Assembly (NCBI RefSeq): GCF_022352055.1
Contig: NZ_JAKRWM010000002.1
Location: 248,001-312,000 of the forward strand
Origin: Cohnella mopanensis
GTDB lineage: Bacteria > Bacillota > Bacilli > Paenibacillales > Paenibacillaceae
Direction of reading: 5' to 3'
DNA: 64,000 nt
This document shows positions 44,981 through 54,457 of the stretch, piece after piece. Made by a program: the position numbers and the translations under genes. Every line of letters starts with the position of its first letter. Position 1 is the first letter of the stretch. The notes under the pieces are model-generated. The model was not told where the DNA came from, did not search any database, and saw only the letters and a program-made list of their open reading frames with translations.

Positions 44981-45859
44981 ATGAATCCATCCCTCGAGCT
45001 AGAGCAATTCGTGGACCGCGTAATGGTGGAGCTGGAGAGGAAATTTGGCTCTGATACGCTGACCGACGATCCGAAGAGCGAGAGTGTTTCCATGGAGGTT
45101 AAGGGTGCGGTGAGTGCGAATGCTTCAACCTTAACCACGATTAAAGTTCCCAAGCCCAAATGGCAGGAGGGGCTTGCCGAATTAATCGAAAGCACGCCGG
45201 CACGCATTGGGGTGTGGCGAACCGGTACCCGGCCGTTAACGAAAGAAATGCTGAAATTTCGTTGCGATCACGCGGCCGCCATCGATTCGATCTACGGGGA
45301 AGTGAACGAGCAAATACTGTCAAGATTCGATTTGTTCACGGTGGAGACTCGTTACGGGAATACGGAAAATTACTTAAAGCGGCCTGACATGGGGCGGATC
45401 GTCACCGCGGCAGGGGAAGAGCTCATTCGCGTCAAATGCCGATCGCACCCGCAGGTACAGGTCGTCGTATCGGACGGGTTAAGCGCGAACGCGATCGATG
45501 CCAATCTTCCGGACGTCTACCCTTCGTTATTGGATTCGTTGGAAGCTTACGGATTGCGGGCAGGGACGCCTTTTTTCGTAAGAGGAGGCAGGGTCGCCGT
45601 GATGGATCATATCGGCGAACTGCTCGAGCCGGATGTTCTCGTGCTCTTGATCGGGGAAAGACCGGGGCTCGTCTCCTCCCGATCGATGAGTGCCTATCTC
45701 TGTTACCGACCGCGCAAAGGAACGGTGGAAAGCGACCGTACGGTCATCTCGAACATCCATCCCGGGGGAACGCCACCGGTGGAAGCGGGAGCTTACATCG
45801 GAACTCTTGTACATAAAATGCTAGAGCAGAAAACGAGCGGTATTCATCTGGACCTGTAG
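44981..45859 (+). CDS. eutC: Ethanolamine ammonia-lyase small subunit EutC
   Basis: 292 residues. Cobalamin-binding small subunit; core from about residue 62 (ARIGVWRTGTRPLT) to the end with VSDGLSANAI, IGERPGLVSSRSMSAYL and NIHPGGTPPVEAGAY. The first ~55 residues are a variable, Ser/Glu-rich extension, which in other EutC proteins acts as the microcompartment targeting region. Confidence 0.94.
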   Translation: MNPSLELEQFVDRVMVELERKFGSDTLTDDPKSESVSMEVKGAVSANASTLTTIKVPKPKWQEGLAELIESTPARIGVWRTGTRPLTKEMLKFRCDHAAAIDSIYGEVNEQILSRFDLFTVETRYGNTENYLKRPDMGRIVTAAGEELIRVKCRSHPQVQVVVSDGLSANAIDANLPDVYPSLLDSLEAYGLRAGTPFFVRGGRVAVMDHIGELLEPDVLVLLIGERPGLVSSRSMSAYLCYRPRKGTVESDRTVISNIHPGGTPPVEAGAYIGTLVHKMLEQKTSGIHLDL

Positions 45860-45931
45860 TGGCTGCAGAGGAATGGGAAGCTTCAGTTTGTTGGGTAAGG
45901 ATCAAGCATCGGAAAGAGGAGGTGGAGAAGG

Positions 45932-46060
45932 ATGGAACTGGGGATCGGAATCGCATTGATCGCGGTCACGTGTTTGTTTGCGCTTTGGATCGTTCGTCTT
46001 GCGGGCCATAACGTACGTAATTTCGATGAAAGCAAGCATGAAAGCTTTATTGGGAAATAA
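45932..46060 (+). CDS. 42-residue single-span membrane protein
   Basis: A short ORF with a very strong ribosome site (AGAGGAGG and GGAGAAGG upstream). One membrane helix (residues ~4-23, IGIALIAVTCLFALWIV) and a polar C-terminal half with His and Glu (HNVRNFDESKHESF). No family recognised. It sits 67 bp before the permease gene and 72 bp after eutC, so it may be a small subunit or regulator of the permease, or a membrane anchor; this is an inference from position only. Confidence 0.7.
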   Translation: MELGIGIALIAVTCLFALWIVRLAGHNVRNFDESKHESFIGK

Positions 46061-46127
46061 GCTTCATGCCTGATAGCGACAAACCCGCGTGACGTTGGCT
46101 GTAGAAAATGCCGAGGAGGGTAACAGT

Positions 46128-47693
46128 ATGAGTACTCAAACCCATCACCATGACAAAGACAAACAGGACTTGAACAAGTTCGGTTATGCGCAGGAGCTCC
46201 TTCGCAGCATGGGCGGTTTTTCCAATTTCGCGATTTCGTTTTCCATTATTTCCATCCTTACCGGAGCCGTTTCCTTGTACGGTCACGGATTGACTTATGG
46301 CGGTCCGGGCATGATGGGCTTCGGATGGCCGCTTGTCGCTTTATTCGTCATGATCGTCGCGGCATCGATGGCCGAGCTCGCTTCGGCGATCCCGACGGCG
46401 GGAGCCCTATACCACTGGGCATCCATTCTGAGAAACAAACGTTGGGGCTGGTACACGGCATGGATCAACCTGATCGGACAGATTGGCATCGTCGCCGGAA
46501 TCGACTATTCCGTAGCTCTGTTCGCCGATCCGCTCTTGTCGGACGTGTTCGGCTACGCTTCTACCGAAACGACGATCTTGATCTGCTTCGCGGTTATTTT
46601 ATTGAGCCATGGCATACTCAACCACATCGGAATTCGCAGCGTATCCAGGCTAAACGACTTTTCCGCTTGGTATCATATCGCGATCGTGCTCGTGCTGGTC
46701 GTTTCATTGGCCTTTTTCTCCAAAGGCAGCTTGAATAGCGTCGATTATTTGTTCAAAGTAGGGGAGACATTCTCCGACAAGCCTTACATGTTCGCCTTCC
46801 TCATCGGATTGTTGCAAGCCCAGTGGACGTTCACGGGCTTCGATGCGTCCGCTCATACAATAGAAGAGACGGTGAATCCTCGCGTGCGCGCCCCTTGGGG
46901 AATTTTCACGTCGGTCGCTTATTCGTTCTTCTTCGGATTCATTATGCTCGCCTTCGTCACGTTGTCCATTAAAGATGCCGGCGCCGCGACAGGAGCGGAT
47001 AATGCTTTTATCTACGTCATCAGCGAAGCGCTCGGAGGGACGTTCGGCAACGTCATTCTGTGGTTAGTAACCGCGGCGATGTGGTTCTGTGGTTTGTCCT
47101 CGATTACTTCTTTCTCGCGGATGATGTACGCCTTCTCCCGCGACAAAGGGATGCCTCTTAGCAAGCAATGGGCGCAAATCTCGAAAAAGTTCCGCACGCC
47201 CGCCAAGGCGATCTGGCTTGCTGTCATTCTTTCCTTCCTGCTAGCCTTAGTCGACTATATCATCAAGCAGGCGAATCCCGGCACTACGCATACGACGATT
47301 GCCTTCATGACTGCGGTTAGCGTGGTCGGCCTGTATGTCGCTTACGGCATTCCGATCGTGCTGAAGATGATGGCCAAGGCGCAAGGGAAATTCCAAGCGA
47401 AACATCTAGGACCGTGGCATCTCGGAAAATACAGCGATTTTATCGGTACTCTAGCGGTGTTATGGATTGTTTTCATCTCGGTCATCATGGTTATTCCCCC
47501 GAACGAGATGGCCGGTTATGCGCTAGGCGGAATGGTCGTGCTGCTCATTATTATGGATTTCGCGTATTACCGCAAAAACTTCCCAGGGCCTCAGGCCGCA
47601 TTAAACACGTCCATGGCGGAGATCCTGCGCCGGGAAAAAGAGCTGGAGAGCAATCCTTCGGGAGGCGGCTCGGGTATCTCGCATAAAGGGTAA
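46128..47693 (+). CDS. APC-superfamily permease, likely ethanolamine/choline/amino acid
   Basis: 521 residues with about 12 membrane helices. Segments such as GFSNFAISFSIISILTGAV, GLTYGGPGMMGFGWP and ASMAELASAIPTAGALYHW resemble the amino acid/choline transporter (ACT) branch, which includes the yeast choline/ethanolamine carrier HNM1 and GABA permeases. Given the position after eutC and absence of EutH, ethanolamine import is the likely role. A His/Lys/Asp-rich N terminus precedes helix 1. ATG 46128 follows GAGGAGGG. Confidence 0.88.
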   Translation: MSTQTHHHDKDKQDLNKFGYAQELLRSMGGFSNFAISFSIISILTGAVSLYGHGLTYGGPGMMGFGWPLVALFVMIVAASMAELASAIPTAGALYHWASILRNKRWGWYTAWINLIGQIGIVAGIDYSVALFADPLLSDVFGYASTETTILICFAVILLSHGILNHIGIRSVSRLNDFSAWYHIAIVLVLVVSLAFFSKGSLNSVDYLFKVGETFSDKPYMFAFLIGLLQAQWTFTGFDASAHTIEETVNPRVRAPWGIFTSVAYSFFFGFIMLAFVTLSIKDAGAATGADNAFIYVISEALGGTFGNVILWLVTAAMWFCGLSSITSFSRMMYAFSRDKGMPLSKQWAQISKKFRTPAKAIWLAVILSFLLALVDYIIKQANPGTTHTTIAFMTAVSVVGLYVAYGIPIVLKMMAKAQGKFQAKHLGPWHLGKYSDFIGTLAVLWIVFISVIMVIPPNEMAGYALGGMVVLLIIMDFAYYRKNFPGPQAALNTSMAEILRREKELESNPSGGGSGISHKG

Positions 47694-47708
47694 GCGAATG
47701 AATATGGC

Positions 47709-47740
47709 AAATCCCGCCGGGCGATCGGCGGGATTTCTTT
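47709..47740 (+). terminator. Terminator of the eut cluster
   Basis: Eleven-bp stem AAATCCCGCCG/CGGCGGGATTT with 6-nt loop, then TCTTT. Confidence 0.85.
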
Positions 47741-47790
47741 GCGTGGCGGGACGCTCGACAGGATTTGTTAGCATGGCGGGACGCTCGACG
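47731..47790. repeat. 30-bp tandem duplication
   Basis: Two adjacent 30-bp units, 26 of 30 positions identical, each containing TGGCGGGACGCTCGAC. The first unit starts inside the eut terminator. Confidence 0.85.
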
Positions 47791-47807
47791 ACACAAGTCT
47801 CCTACGT

Positions 47808-47992
47808 TAGCGGCACGCCGTGCTGTTATTACGGAGAAAATGCTTGTTTAGAAGTCAAATAACGGCATGGCGTGCCGCTAAATCGAAGAATCTGCTTGGT
47901 TTATCCGCAATTCCACAAAATAACGGCAGAGGATGCCGTTAATAACGAGAAAAGTTCATCAAATTGCCTAGTAGCGGCACTCCATGCCGTTA
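47808..47992. repeat. Four 21-nt hairpin repeats
   Basis: Copies at 47808-47828, 47860-47880, 47921-47941 and 47972-47992: arms TARCGGCA and TGCYGYTA with a 5-nt loop that differs in every copy (CGCCG, TGGCG, GAGGA, CTCCA). Start spacing 52, 61 and 51 bp. The stretch 47694-48211 has no gene. Confidence 0.9.
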
Positions 47993-48079
47993 ACTTGGTG
48001 AAATCGATTTTAAGCGATTCCTTCCGGGGGATTATGGTCGGGAAACGTTCATGCTATGTTCGAACTGTTATCTACCAAA

Positions 48080-48094
48080 GTCGCAAAAAGCGAC
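48080..48094. repeat. Single hairpin related to the 4595 array
   Basis: GTCGC-AAAAA-GCGAC followed by AATGAG resembles the core GTCGCAATATGCGAC of the repeats at 4595-4719, more than 43 kb away. Confidence 0.55.
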
Positions 48095-48211
48095 AATGAG
48101 CGCACGCCGCTTGGCCGCAACCCCATCAAAGTGGCACTAAATTTGCTATTCAGAGCTCCGAATACATTCTATAATGAATTCCATGCTTAACAGTTTAGGA
48201 GACAATCGCAA

Positions 48212-49183
48212 ATGAAGCTCACGACAGAAAAAATATTCACGCATCCGCTAGGCATCATAGGAGCCGCAGCCGGAGCGACAGCGTTATGGGGAAGCGCGTA
48301 TCCGTTTATTAAGCTTAGTTACGCGGAACTGGGAATCGGGAACGACGATATTTACCGTCAGATTTTATTTGCGGGATACAGGTTTTTTTTGGCATCCCTA
48401 CTCATCCTGCTGTTCATGAAACTGTTCGGCAAGAGAGTCTCTTACCAGAGCGGATCGCTGTTTAAAGTCGGACAAGTAGGCTTGTACCAAACGCTGCTCC
48501 AATATATATTGTTTTATTACGGATTAAGCGGTTCGACGGGAGTTCAAGGGGCGATTATCGCGGGAACGACCTCTTTTTTCCAGATTTTGTTGGCTCATTA
48601 CATGTATGCAAGCGATAAAATTAACGTTCGCAAGCTTATCGGTCTCATTGTCGGCTTCTCGGGAGTCGTACTCGTCGGAATATCCAAAGGTTCGTTGTCC
48701 TTTGAGTTCGGAATAGCGGAAATTTGTTTGCTGTTGGCGGCTTTCTTCGGGGCTCTCGGTAACGTATTGTCCAAAAAAGCATCGGAACAATTGGATGTCA
48801 TATATATGACAGCCTACCAGATGCTGCTCGGAGGTGTTGCGTTAGTAGCGATCGGAGCGGCGGGTGCGGGGATGATGCCGTTCGAGTTTACGGCTACCGC
48901 GGTGTGGATGTTGCTGTATCTAGCCTTGTTGTCGGCGTTTGCTTTCGTATTATGGAATACGGTCATGAAGTATAACAAGGTCGGAAGCATCTCGATGTAC
49001 TTGTTCTTGATACCGGTGTTCGGCGTGTTCCTGTCGGCTATTCTGCTGACGGAACAACTTCATGGAGTTGTCTGGGCTGCGCTCGCGCTTGTCGTTAGCG
49101 GCATTGTGATTGTCAACGGAAAAAGGAACAATTCGCCAAAGCAAGAACAAGCGATTGCGAGCGGAGAGCGTAAAGTGCTGTAA
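48212..49183 (+). CDS. DMT superfamily (EamA) transporter
   Basis: 323 residues, ten membrane helices in two EamA repeats (AAGATALWGSAYPFIKLSY at the start; FGALGNVLSKKASEQLDVIYMTAYQMLLGG for the second half). Metabolite exporter of unknown specificity. Ribosome site TTTAGGAGA. Single-gene unit with its own terminator. Confidence 0.9.
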   Translation: MKLTTEKIFTHPLGIIGAAAGATALWGSAYPFIKLSYAELGIGNDDIYRQILFAGYRFFLASLLILLFMKLFGKRVSYQSGSLFKVGQVGLYQTLLQYILFYYGLSGSTGVQGAIIAGTTSFFQILLAHYMYASDKINVRKLIGLIVGFSGVVLVGISKGSLSFEFGIAEICLLLAAFFGALGNVLSKKASEQLDVIYMTAYQMLLGGVALVAIGAAGAGMMPFEFTATAVWMLLYLALLSAFAFVLWNTVMKYNKVGSISMYLFLIPVFGVFLSAILLTEQLHGVVWAALALVVSGIVIVNGKRNNSPKQEQAIASGERKVL

Positions 49184-49219
49184 ATCTTAGTATCTATGCG
49201 AATGAACGGAATAGATGCA

Positions 49220-49252
49220 AACCCGCAGTTCCATTTCGGAACTGCGGGTTTT
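49220..49252. terminator. Bidirectional terminator between DMT and MCP genes
   Basis: Thirteen-bp stem AACCCGCAGTTCC/GGAACTGCGGGTT with 5-nt loop; T-rich on the plus side, and its complement serves the convergent minus-strand gene. Confidence 0.85.
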
Positions 49253-49261
49253 GCGGCAACC

Positions 49262-50941
49262 TTATGTTTTGAATGCGTCCATTGCTGCTTTTAACTCGTC
49301 GGACAATCGGTTAAGCGAGACGGAGGAAGCGGCTATGCCGGATATCGCCCCAAGCTGGTCTTCGGTAGTAGAGGCAACCGTCCGCGATTTATGGAGCGAG
49401 CGTTCCGCGATACCGGTTAATTCGGAAAGGGCAGCCGACAATTGCTCGGAGCTTGCCGACATTTGTTCGGTGGATGCGGCGATTTCTTGAATTTCCGCGG
49501 AAACGTTGGTGCTGGAAGAGACGATCTTGTTGAAAGTTTCACCCGCCACACCCACGAGCTTCATGCCTTGTTCGATCGCTTGCACGCTATCGTCCATCTC
49601 GGAGATGACAGACCGCGTATCGGATTGGATGATTTTTACGACATCGGATATCGATTTGGCCGAACTGGCCGATTGAACGGATAATTTCTTGATTTCGTCG
49701 GCTACGACAGCGAAGCCGCGACCGGCAACACCGGCTCTAGCCGCTTCTACGGAAGCATTAAGGGCGAGCAAGTTCGTTTGCGCCGAAACTTCTTCGAGCA
49801 TGGCCAATATCGAATTGATTTCTCCGATTCGTTGGCCCAACAACTTCATCGCATCGGATGTTCGCCCAACGGTATTATGGATAGTTGTCATTTGCCCAAC
49901 GGCGTTATGGATGGCTTCATTTCCTTGCAAAGCTTCCGTTGTGGCGTCGAGGGATACTTGAGTCGCAGTATTCGTAGCTTCCGCAATTCGCTGGATGACG
50001 CTGCTCATTTCGGACATTGCCATAGAGTTATCGTTCATGCTCTCCGTCTGTCTCATCGATCCGGCAGCCACTTCCTGCATTTCTTCCGCGATTTTTTCTG
50101 ATGCTCGGGACATTCGGTCAGCCTCAGCGGACATTTCGCCGGAAGAGAGTGAAATACGGTCTGCATGAAGCAGAATTCTAACGACGAGCTCGCGCAGATG
50201 GTCTACCATTCCATTCATCGCAACGGCGAGCCCGGCGATTTCGTCTTTCGTGCCGGATTCGATTCGTTCGCCGCGGAGATCGCCGCCTGCAATAGCCTGA
50301 ATTCTTTTTACGATTCTGCGGATCGGTTTAATCATGGAGTCGGATAAATATAAAGCTATACCTATTCCTAATAGGACGCTAACAATCGCCAAAATGATGA
50401 TCATATTCTTGTTGCGGTTGAGGTCTTGAATCAAGTTCTCTTTTTCCTCTTTGATTTGATCTAGCGAAGAAGCGGCAATGCGATCAAAGCCTGCCATTAG
50501 CTCGCGGGCGATCGGCTCGGACGTCGTGTTAAGATGGGTTAGGGCTTTGTCGAGGTTTCCGGATGCATAGGAAGGAAATACTTCGTTTTCGACCATTGCT
50601 CTCCATTGGTCGTTCAGCTCAACAAGCTTTTTGTTTTCTGGCGAAGGACGAAGCCCTATCAGGTTTTTTTGCAGCGTTTTGCTGGTTTCCGTATATCTTC
50701 TGAAATCCGCCAAGAACGAATTGTCGCCGAACAGCACGTATCCCCGGACGATTGCGACCCGCTGCGATACGTTCTTGGACAATTGCTCGCTAACCGTGAC
50801 CAATTCCAAATCCTCGGATACCATGCGGTCCACTTTGTCCTTGCCGATGTTCATGCTGATGGAAGCGGATATTCCTGCGATAACCAGAAGAACAAGGACG
50901 GCTGCAAATCCGAGAAGTATTTTGTGCTTTAGGCTTTTCAT
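49262..50941 (-). CDS. Methyl-accepting chemotaxis protein with 4-helix-bundle sensor
   Basis: 559 residues. Membrane helix near 8-30, a 4HB_MCP extracellular bundle (about 31-190), second helix near 190-210, HAMP, then the signalling domain with tip [21 protein letters not shown] at 50941 has GCGGAGGATC upstream on the minus strand; longer readings run into the divergent promoter region and lack support. Divergent from the histidine-kinase gene, so it may sense a related compound. Confidence 0.92.
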   Translation of the reverse strand: MKSLKHKILLGFAAVLVLLVIAGISASISMNIGKDKVDRMVSEDLELVTVSEQLSKNVSQRVAIVRGYVLFGDNSFLADFRRYTETSKTLQKNLIGLRPSPENKKLVELNDQWRAMVENEVFPSYASGNLDKALTHLNTTSEPIARELMAGFDRIAASSLDQIKEEKENLIQDLNRNKNMIIILAIVSVLLGIGIALYLSDSMIKPIRRIVKRIQAIAGGDLRGERIESGTKDEIAGLAVAMNGMVDHLRELVVRILLHADRISLSSGEMSAEADRMSRASEKIAEEMQEVAAGSMRQTESMNDNSMAMSEMSSVIQRIAEATNTATQVSLDATTEALQGNEAIHNAVGQMTTIHNTVGRTSDAMKLLGQRIGEINSILAMLEEVSAQTNLLALNASVEAARAGVAGRGFAVVADEIKKLSVQSASSAKSISDVVKIIQSDTRSVISEMDDSVQAIEQGMKLVGVAGETFNKIVSSSTNVSAEIQEIAASTEQMSASSEQLSAALSELTGIAERSLHKSRTVASTTEDQLGAISGIAASSVSLNRLSDELKAAMDAFKT

Positions 50942-51013
50942 GGGATCAGATCCTCCGCGTGTCCTTATTTCCAATATATTGAACTTCATAATTACTCCCA
51001 ATGATAGGGGAGC

Positions 51014-51027
51014 GTTAAGCGCTTGCA
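51014..51027. promoter_or_regulatory. Candidate cre (CcpA) site in the divergent region
   Basis: GTTAAGCGCTTGCA agrees with the cre consensus TGWAANCGNTNNCA except at the first two positions. It lies between the MCP (-) and kinase (+) genes, so catabolite repression of either is possible. Confidence 0.4.
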
Positions 51028-51134
51028 TAGTAACGGGATTGCACAATAATTCAACAGAAGTGTTGGAAAATGATACAGTTCTCGGATTGAAGTTGCCATT
51101 GTGGGTTATCGGCGGGGAGGTGTACAATTCACTT

Positions 51135-53186
51135 ATGAAAATGACACGCAAGTTCCTGCTCGTATTCGTGCTGATTCTCATCCTGCCTACCGTGGCGATA
51201 CATCAAGGAATTATTCGTTATTCGGAACGGGTCATGCAGGCTAACATTATCGAAAATAACGAAATCATGGCCGAATTAATCGTGAATCGGATGAACAGCG
51301 AGATGAATGACGTCGTTTCACAGTTGCAGTTGATCGCCGGATTATCGGATCAACATGAACTGAATCTCCCGGCTATGTATGCTAGGGCGAAGCAAGCGAT
51401 CTCCAAAAGCACGATCATTCAGTCGATTTATTTTCTGGATACGGAACGCCAAATGAAGTTCGAAGCGCCATTCCGTCCTGTATTGCAAAATATTACGTAC
51501 GATTATCCGAAGTTCGAACACGTCAAGTGGAGCTATACCTATGTCGTATCCGGTCTTGTTTCTAACGTGCGGACGGAGAAAACGGCTACGGTCGCGATAC
51601 CGGTCTTCTACGACGATCGTAAATTTTTAGGAGTGTTGGTGGCGGAACTAAGCCGTAACTTCCTGTCCAACATCCTAAGAAGCACGAGCGAAACCCGCGA
51701 TGGCTTCAGCTTCATTACCGATAGCGAAGGTAAAGTCATTGCCTCGACCCGCGACTCGGATTGGAATTTGAATTTCTCGGAAGAGCCGATCGTTCGATTG
51801 CTGATGAAAGGCGACTCGGGATCGGTGCAAGAATCTTATCGGGGAACGCCAAGCGTAATGACTTATCAAACGATGCGCGAAAACTGGGGACTGGCGCTCG
51901 GCGTTCCGGAGCAATTCGCGTTCAGTTCGGTGCAAACGCTTTCGAAGGCGCTTACCTACAGCTATTTGGGCTTCTTCGCGCTCATTATTTGTCTCATTCT
52001 GGTCGGAGGAAGGCAAATTCTCGTTCCGATTCTGAAGCTGACCAAATTCGCGCAGCGCATCCAAAGCCAGAAGGCGCCCTCGCCGTTACCCGAGCCCATG
52101 ATGAAGCGGAAGGACGAGATCGGGGAACTGATTCGTTCGCTTCAGGATATGAGCCTTCGCGTGGCTGGCAGCCATCGCTTTCTCCAAGATATTGTCGAGG
52201 GCATTCCTTACGCGCTCATTACATTGAACGAAGCGGGAGAGGTCACTCGCGTGAACCGGAAATGGGTTGATTTATTCGGTCTGTCCGAAGTCGACTGGGA
52301 AGGAAAAAGACTGTCCGAGCTGCCGGAGTATAAGTTTCTGACGATGGACTCGAACTCCGAAGACAAGGAAGTAACTTGGACGGATGGAGGGGGAGTCGTC
52401 CGTATTCTCAAAGTAGTCACGGCGTCATTCTCTGACGGCGTGCTCGCCGTCGTACAGGATATCTCGCAGATCCGGATGCTGGAATTGCATGTCAAGCAAA
52501 GCGAACAGCTTGCATTGATCGGGCAAATCACGACCGGTATCGCGCATGAATTGAAAAACCCGCTGGCCGTCCTGTCGAGCTCGTCCGAGTTGCTAAGAGA
52601 TGAAATTAAGATCGATCCGGATTCCGAATGGGTACCGACTCTCGTGCAAGATATCGATAGCGAAATTGCTAGAATGACCTTGATCGTGAATGAGTTTCTC
52701 ACTTTGGCTAAGACGAAGAAGGAAACCGTGGTTTCAGTGCAATTGGATCAATTGCTTACCAGAATCCTTCATCTGCTTCGAATTAAATTCAACGAATTAG
52801 GCATTACGGTCAATAGGGATTTCGCAGAGAACGTTCCGTCGATAGCCGGGAAGACCAACAAGCTGATTCAGGTGTTTTTGAATTTGCTGGTCAATAGCAT
52901 GGAGGCAATGCCGCATGGAGGAACAATCGATATTCGAATCGGGGTTCTCTCTAACGAAGTTTGGGTCGAGATCGCCGATGAAGGCGAAGGCATCTCGGAG
53001 GAGCATTTGCAATGGCTGTTCAATCCGTTCTTCTCGACTAAAGAAACAGGCAATGGTCTTGGCCTGTCTATCGCTCAAGACATTATGAAAGAACATGGCG
53101 GCACCCTGAAGATGAAAAGCGGAATCAATAAAGGGACCACGGTCCAATGCTGCTTTCCCCTTGGGATGAAGGAGGTAAAAGAATGA
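51135..53186 (+). CDS. Membrane sensor histidine kinase with extracellular Cache-like domain
   Basis: 683 residues. Membrane helix about 5-25, extracellular ~245-residue region of dCache type, helix about 272-293, HAMP to ~345, a PAS domain (~350-450), then a kinase core with phosphoacceptor His471 in AHELKNPL and HATPase motifs [20 protein letters not shown] and GNGLGLS. The H-box HELKNPL is NtrB-like. ATG 51135 (or 51141) follows GGGGAGGTG. The gene overlaps the response regulator by four bases. Likely senses a small ligand, perhaps through the binding protein at 54454. Confidence 0.92.
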   Translation: MKMTRKFLLVFVLILILPTVAIHQGIIRYSERVMQANIIENNEIMAELIVNRMNSEMNDVVSQLQLIAGLSDQHELNLPAMYARAKQAISKSTIIQSIYFLDTERQMKFEAPFRPVLQNITYDYPKFEHVKWSYTYVVSGLVSNVRTEKTATVAIPVFYDDRKFLGVLVAELSRNFLSNILRSTSETRDGFSFITDSEGKVIASTRDSDWNLNFSEEPIVRLLMKGDSGSVQESYRGTPSVMTYQTMRENWGLALGVPEQFAFSSVQTLSKALTYSYLGFFALIICLILVGGRQILVPILKLTKFAQRIQSQKAPSPLPEPMMKRKDEIGELIRSLQDMSLRVAGSHRFLQDIVEGIPYALITLNEAGEVTRVNRKWVDLFGLSEVDWEGKRLSELPEYKFLTMDSNSEDKEVTWTDGGGVVRILKVVTASFSDGVLAVVQDISQIRMLELHVKQSEQLALIGQITTGIAHELKNPLAVLSSSSELLRDEIKIDPDSEWVPTLVQDIDSEIARMTLIVNEFLTLAKTKKETVVSVQLDQLLTRILHLLRIKFNELGITVNRDFAENVPSIAGKTNKLIQVFLNLLVNSMEAMPHGGTIDIRIGVLSNEVWVEIADEGEGISEEHLQWLFNPFFSTKETGNGLGLSIAQDIMKEHGGTLKMKSGINKGTTVQCCFPLGMKEVKE

Positions 53187-54457
53187 TGGAGCCCGGCGTA
53201 CTGATCGTAGATGACGAAATCAAGCTTTGCCGCAATATCGCGCTCAAACTGAAACGTGAAGGTTATGTCACTTACGAAGCTTATGACGGAAAATCCGCGA
53301 TCCGCAAAATCCAACAGCAACCGATCCGGGTCGTAATCCTGGACTTCATGCTTACGGATATGACCGGACTTGAAGTGCTGAAGAAAATCAAGGAGCTTTC
53401 TCCTCAGACGAGGGTATTCATGCTGACCGCTTACGGGAACGTTGAGAATGCCGTGTTGGCCATCAAATGGGGAGCTTCCGATTATTTGAATAAGCCGTTC
53501 GATCTGAAACAATTGGCGGAAGTCGTAAGGGACTCCTACCAATCGCTCGATGAACTATCTGGAGATGTCGTATTCAAGAGTCTGAAGATGCAAGCGGTCA
53601 GGGGGATTCTGGACCGGATCACGATGACGGATGCCCCGGTATTGCTTTTCGGCGAAAGCGGCGTGGGCAAGACGACATTGGCTAAATGGATTCATGACCA
53701 TAGCCGGAGGAAGGAACAGCAGTTCCTTTACGTTAACTGCGGTTCGATGCCTGAAGGAATGCTGGAGCGTGAATTGTTCGGTGCTTCGGGCAAAGCTGTC
53801 GCCGCTGACGGTGGAACGTTGTTTCTCGACGAAATCGGTTGTCTATCTCCGCTGAATCAGGCTCATCTGCATCGTCTGATGGAAGAGAAAAGCGTAATCT
53901 GTCCGGACACCCAACAACGCCTGACGGTGAACGTGCGCCTCGTAACTTCGACAGGCCAACCGCTGAAGCTCCTCGTGAAGGAAGGCCGTTTTCGAGACGA
54001 TCTGTATTACCTGCTTAACTTGGTAGAGTTGGAACTTCCGCCGCTAAGGGAGCGCAGGGAAGATATCCCGCTGCTCGTTGAACAGAAGCTGGCTCATTTG
54101 AATGCCAAATATGGCAAGCCGCTGACGGTGTCCGAAGAGCTGATGGAACTGATGGTCGGTTTACCTTGGCAAGGGAATATTAGCGAATTGATGAACCTGA
54201 TTGAGCGTATGCACCTTCTGAAGGTGAATGGAGCGTTGGAAGTGGATGATCTGCCTTCGTCGTTGGTCGGCCATTATTCGAATTCGATGGACCACCTTCA
54301 GCTTCAAGGCAAATTATACGATGTGCTGGAGGAAGTGGAAGGGCGCATGATCACGGGAGCGCTGGAGAAGACGGGAGGCAACCAGAGCAAAGCCGCGGAA
54401 CTTCTAGGCATTTCGCGTAACGCCTTAATCTACAAAATGAAGAGGATCGAACGATGA
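53183..54457 (+). CDS. NtrC-type response regulator lacking the GAFTGA loop
   Basis: 424 residues: receiver domain (Asp10, Asp11, phosphoacceptor Asp54), AAA+ domain with Walker A GESGVGKT near 157 and Walker B LFLDEIG near 212, and a C-terminal Fis-type helix-turn-helix (GGNQSKAAELLGISRNALIYK). In the region after ELFG (near 197) the usual GAFTGA sigma-54 contact loop and some 15 residues are missing; the sequence runs ELFGASGK directly to ADGGTLFLDE. It should therefore not activate sigma-54 polymerase and probably acts as a sigma-70-type regulator. ATG 53183 (or 53186) follows AAGGAGGT and overlaps the kinase stop. Confidence 0.92.
   Translation: MMEPGVLIVDDEIKLCRNIALKLKREGYVTYEAYDGKSAIRKIQQQPIRVVILDFMLTDMTGLEVLKKIKELSPQTRVFMLTAYGNVENAVLAIKWGASDYLNKPFDLKQLAEVVRDSYQSLDELSGDVVFKSLKMQAVRGILDRITMTDAPVLLFGESGVGKTTLAKWIHDHSRRKEQQFLYVNCGSMPEGMLERELFGASGKAVAADGGTLFLDEIGCLSPLNQAHLHRLMEEKSVICPDTQQRLTVNVRLVTSTGQPLKLLVKEGRFRDDLYYLLNLVELELPPLRERREDIPLLVEQKLAHLNAKYGKPLTVSEELMELMVGLPWQGNISELMNLIERMHLLKVNGALEVDDLPSSLVGHYSNSMDHLQLQGKLYDVLEEVEGRMITGALEKTGGNQSKAAELLGISRNALIYKMKRIER

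Noticed and set aside
47808-47992. Possible CRISPR array (21-nt repeats with 30-40-nt unique spacers)
   Set aside because: Only four short repeats, loops not conserved, irregular spacing, and no cas genes in the window.
50631-51134. Long N-terminal extension of the histidine kinase
   Set aside because: It is antisense to the chemoreceptor gene start and the divergent promoter region; the membrane helix and ribosome site place the start at 51135.
50942-51181. Extended N terminus of the minus-strand chemoreceptor
   Set aside because: Runs through the divergent intergenic region into the kinase gene; the ATG at 50941 has a good ribosome site and begins directly before the membrane helix.
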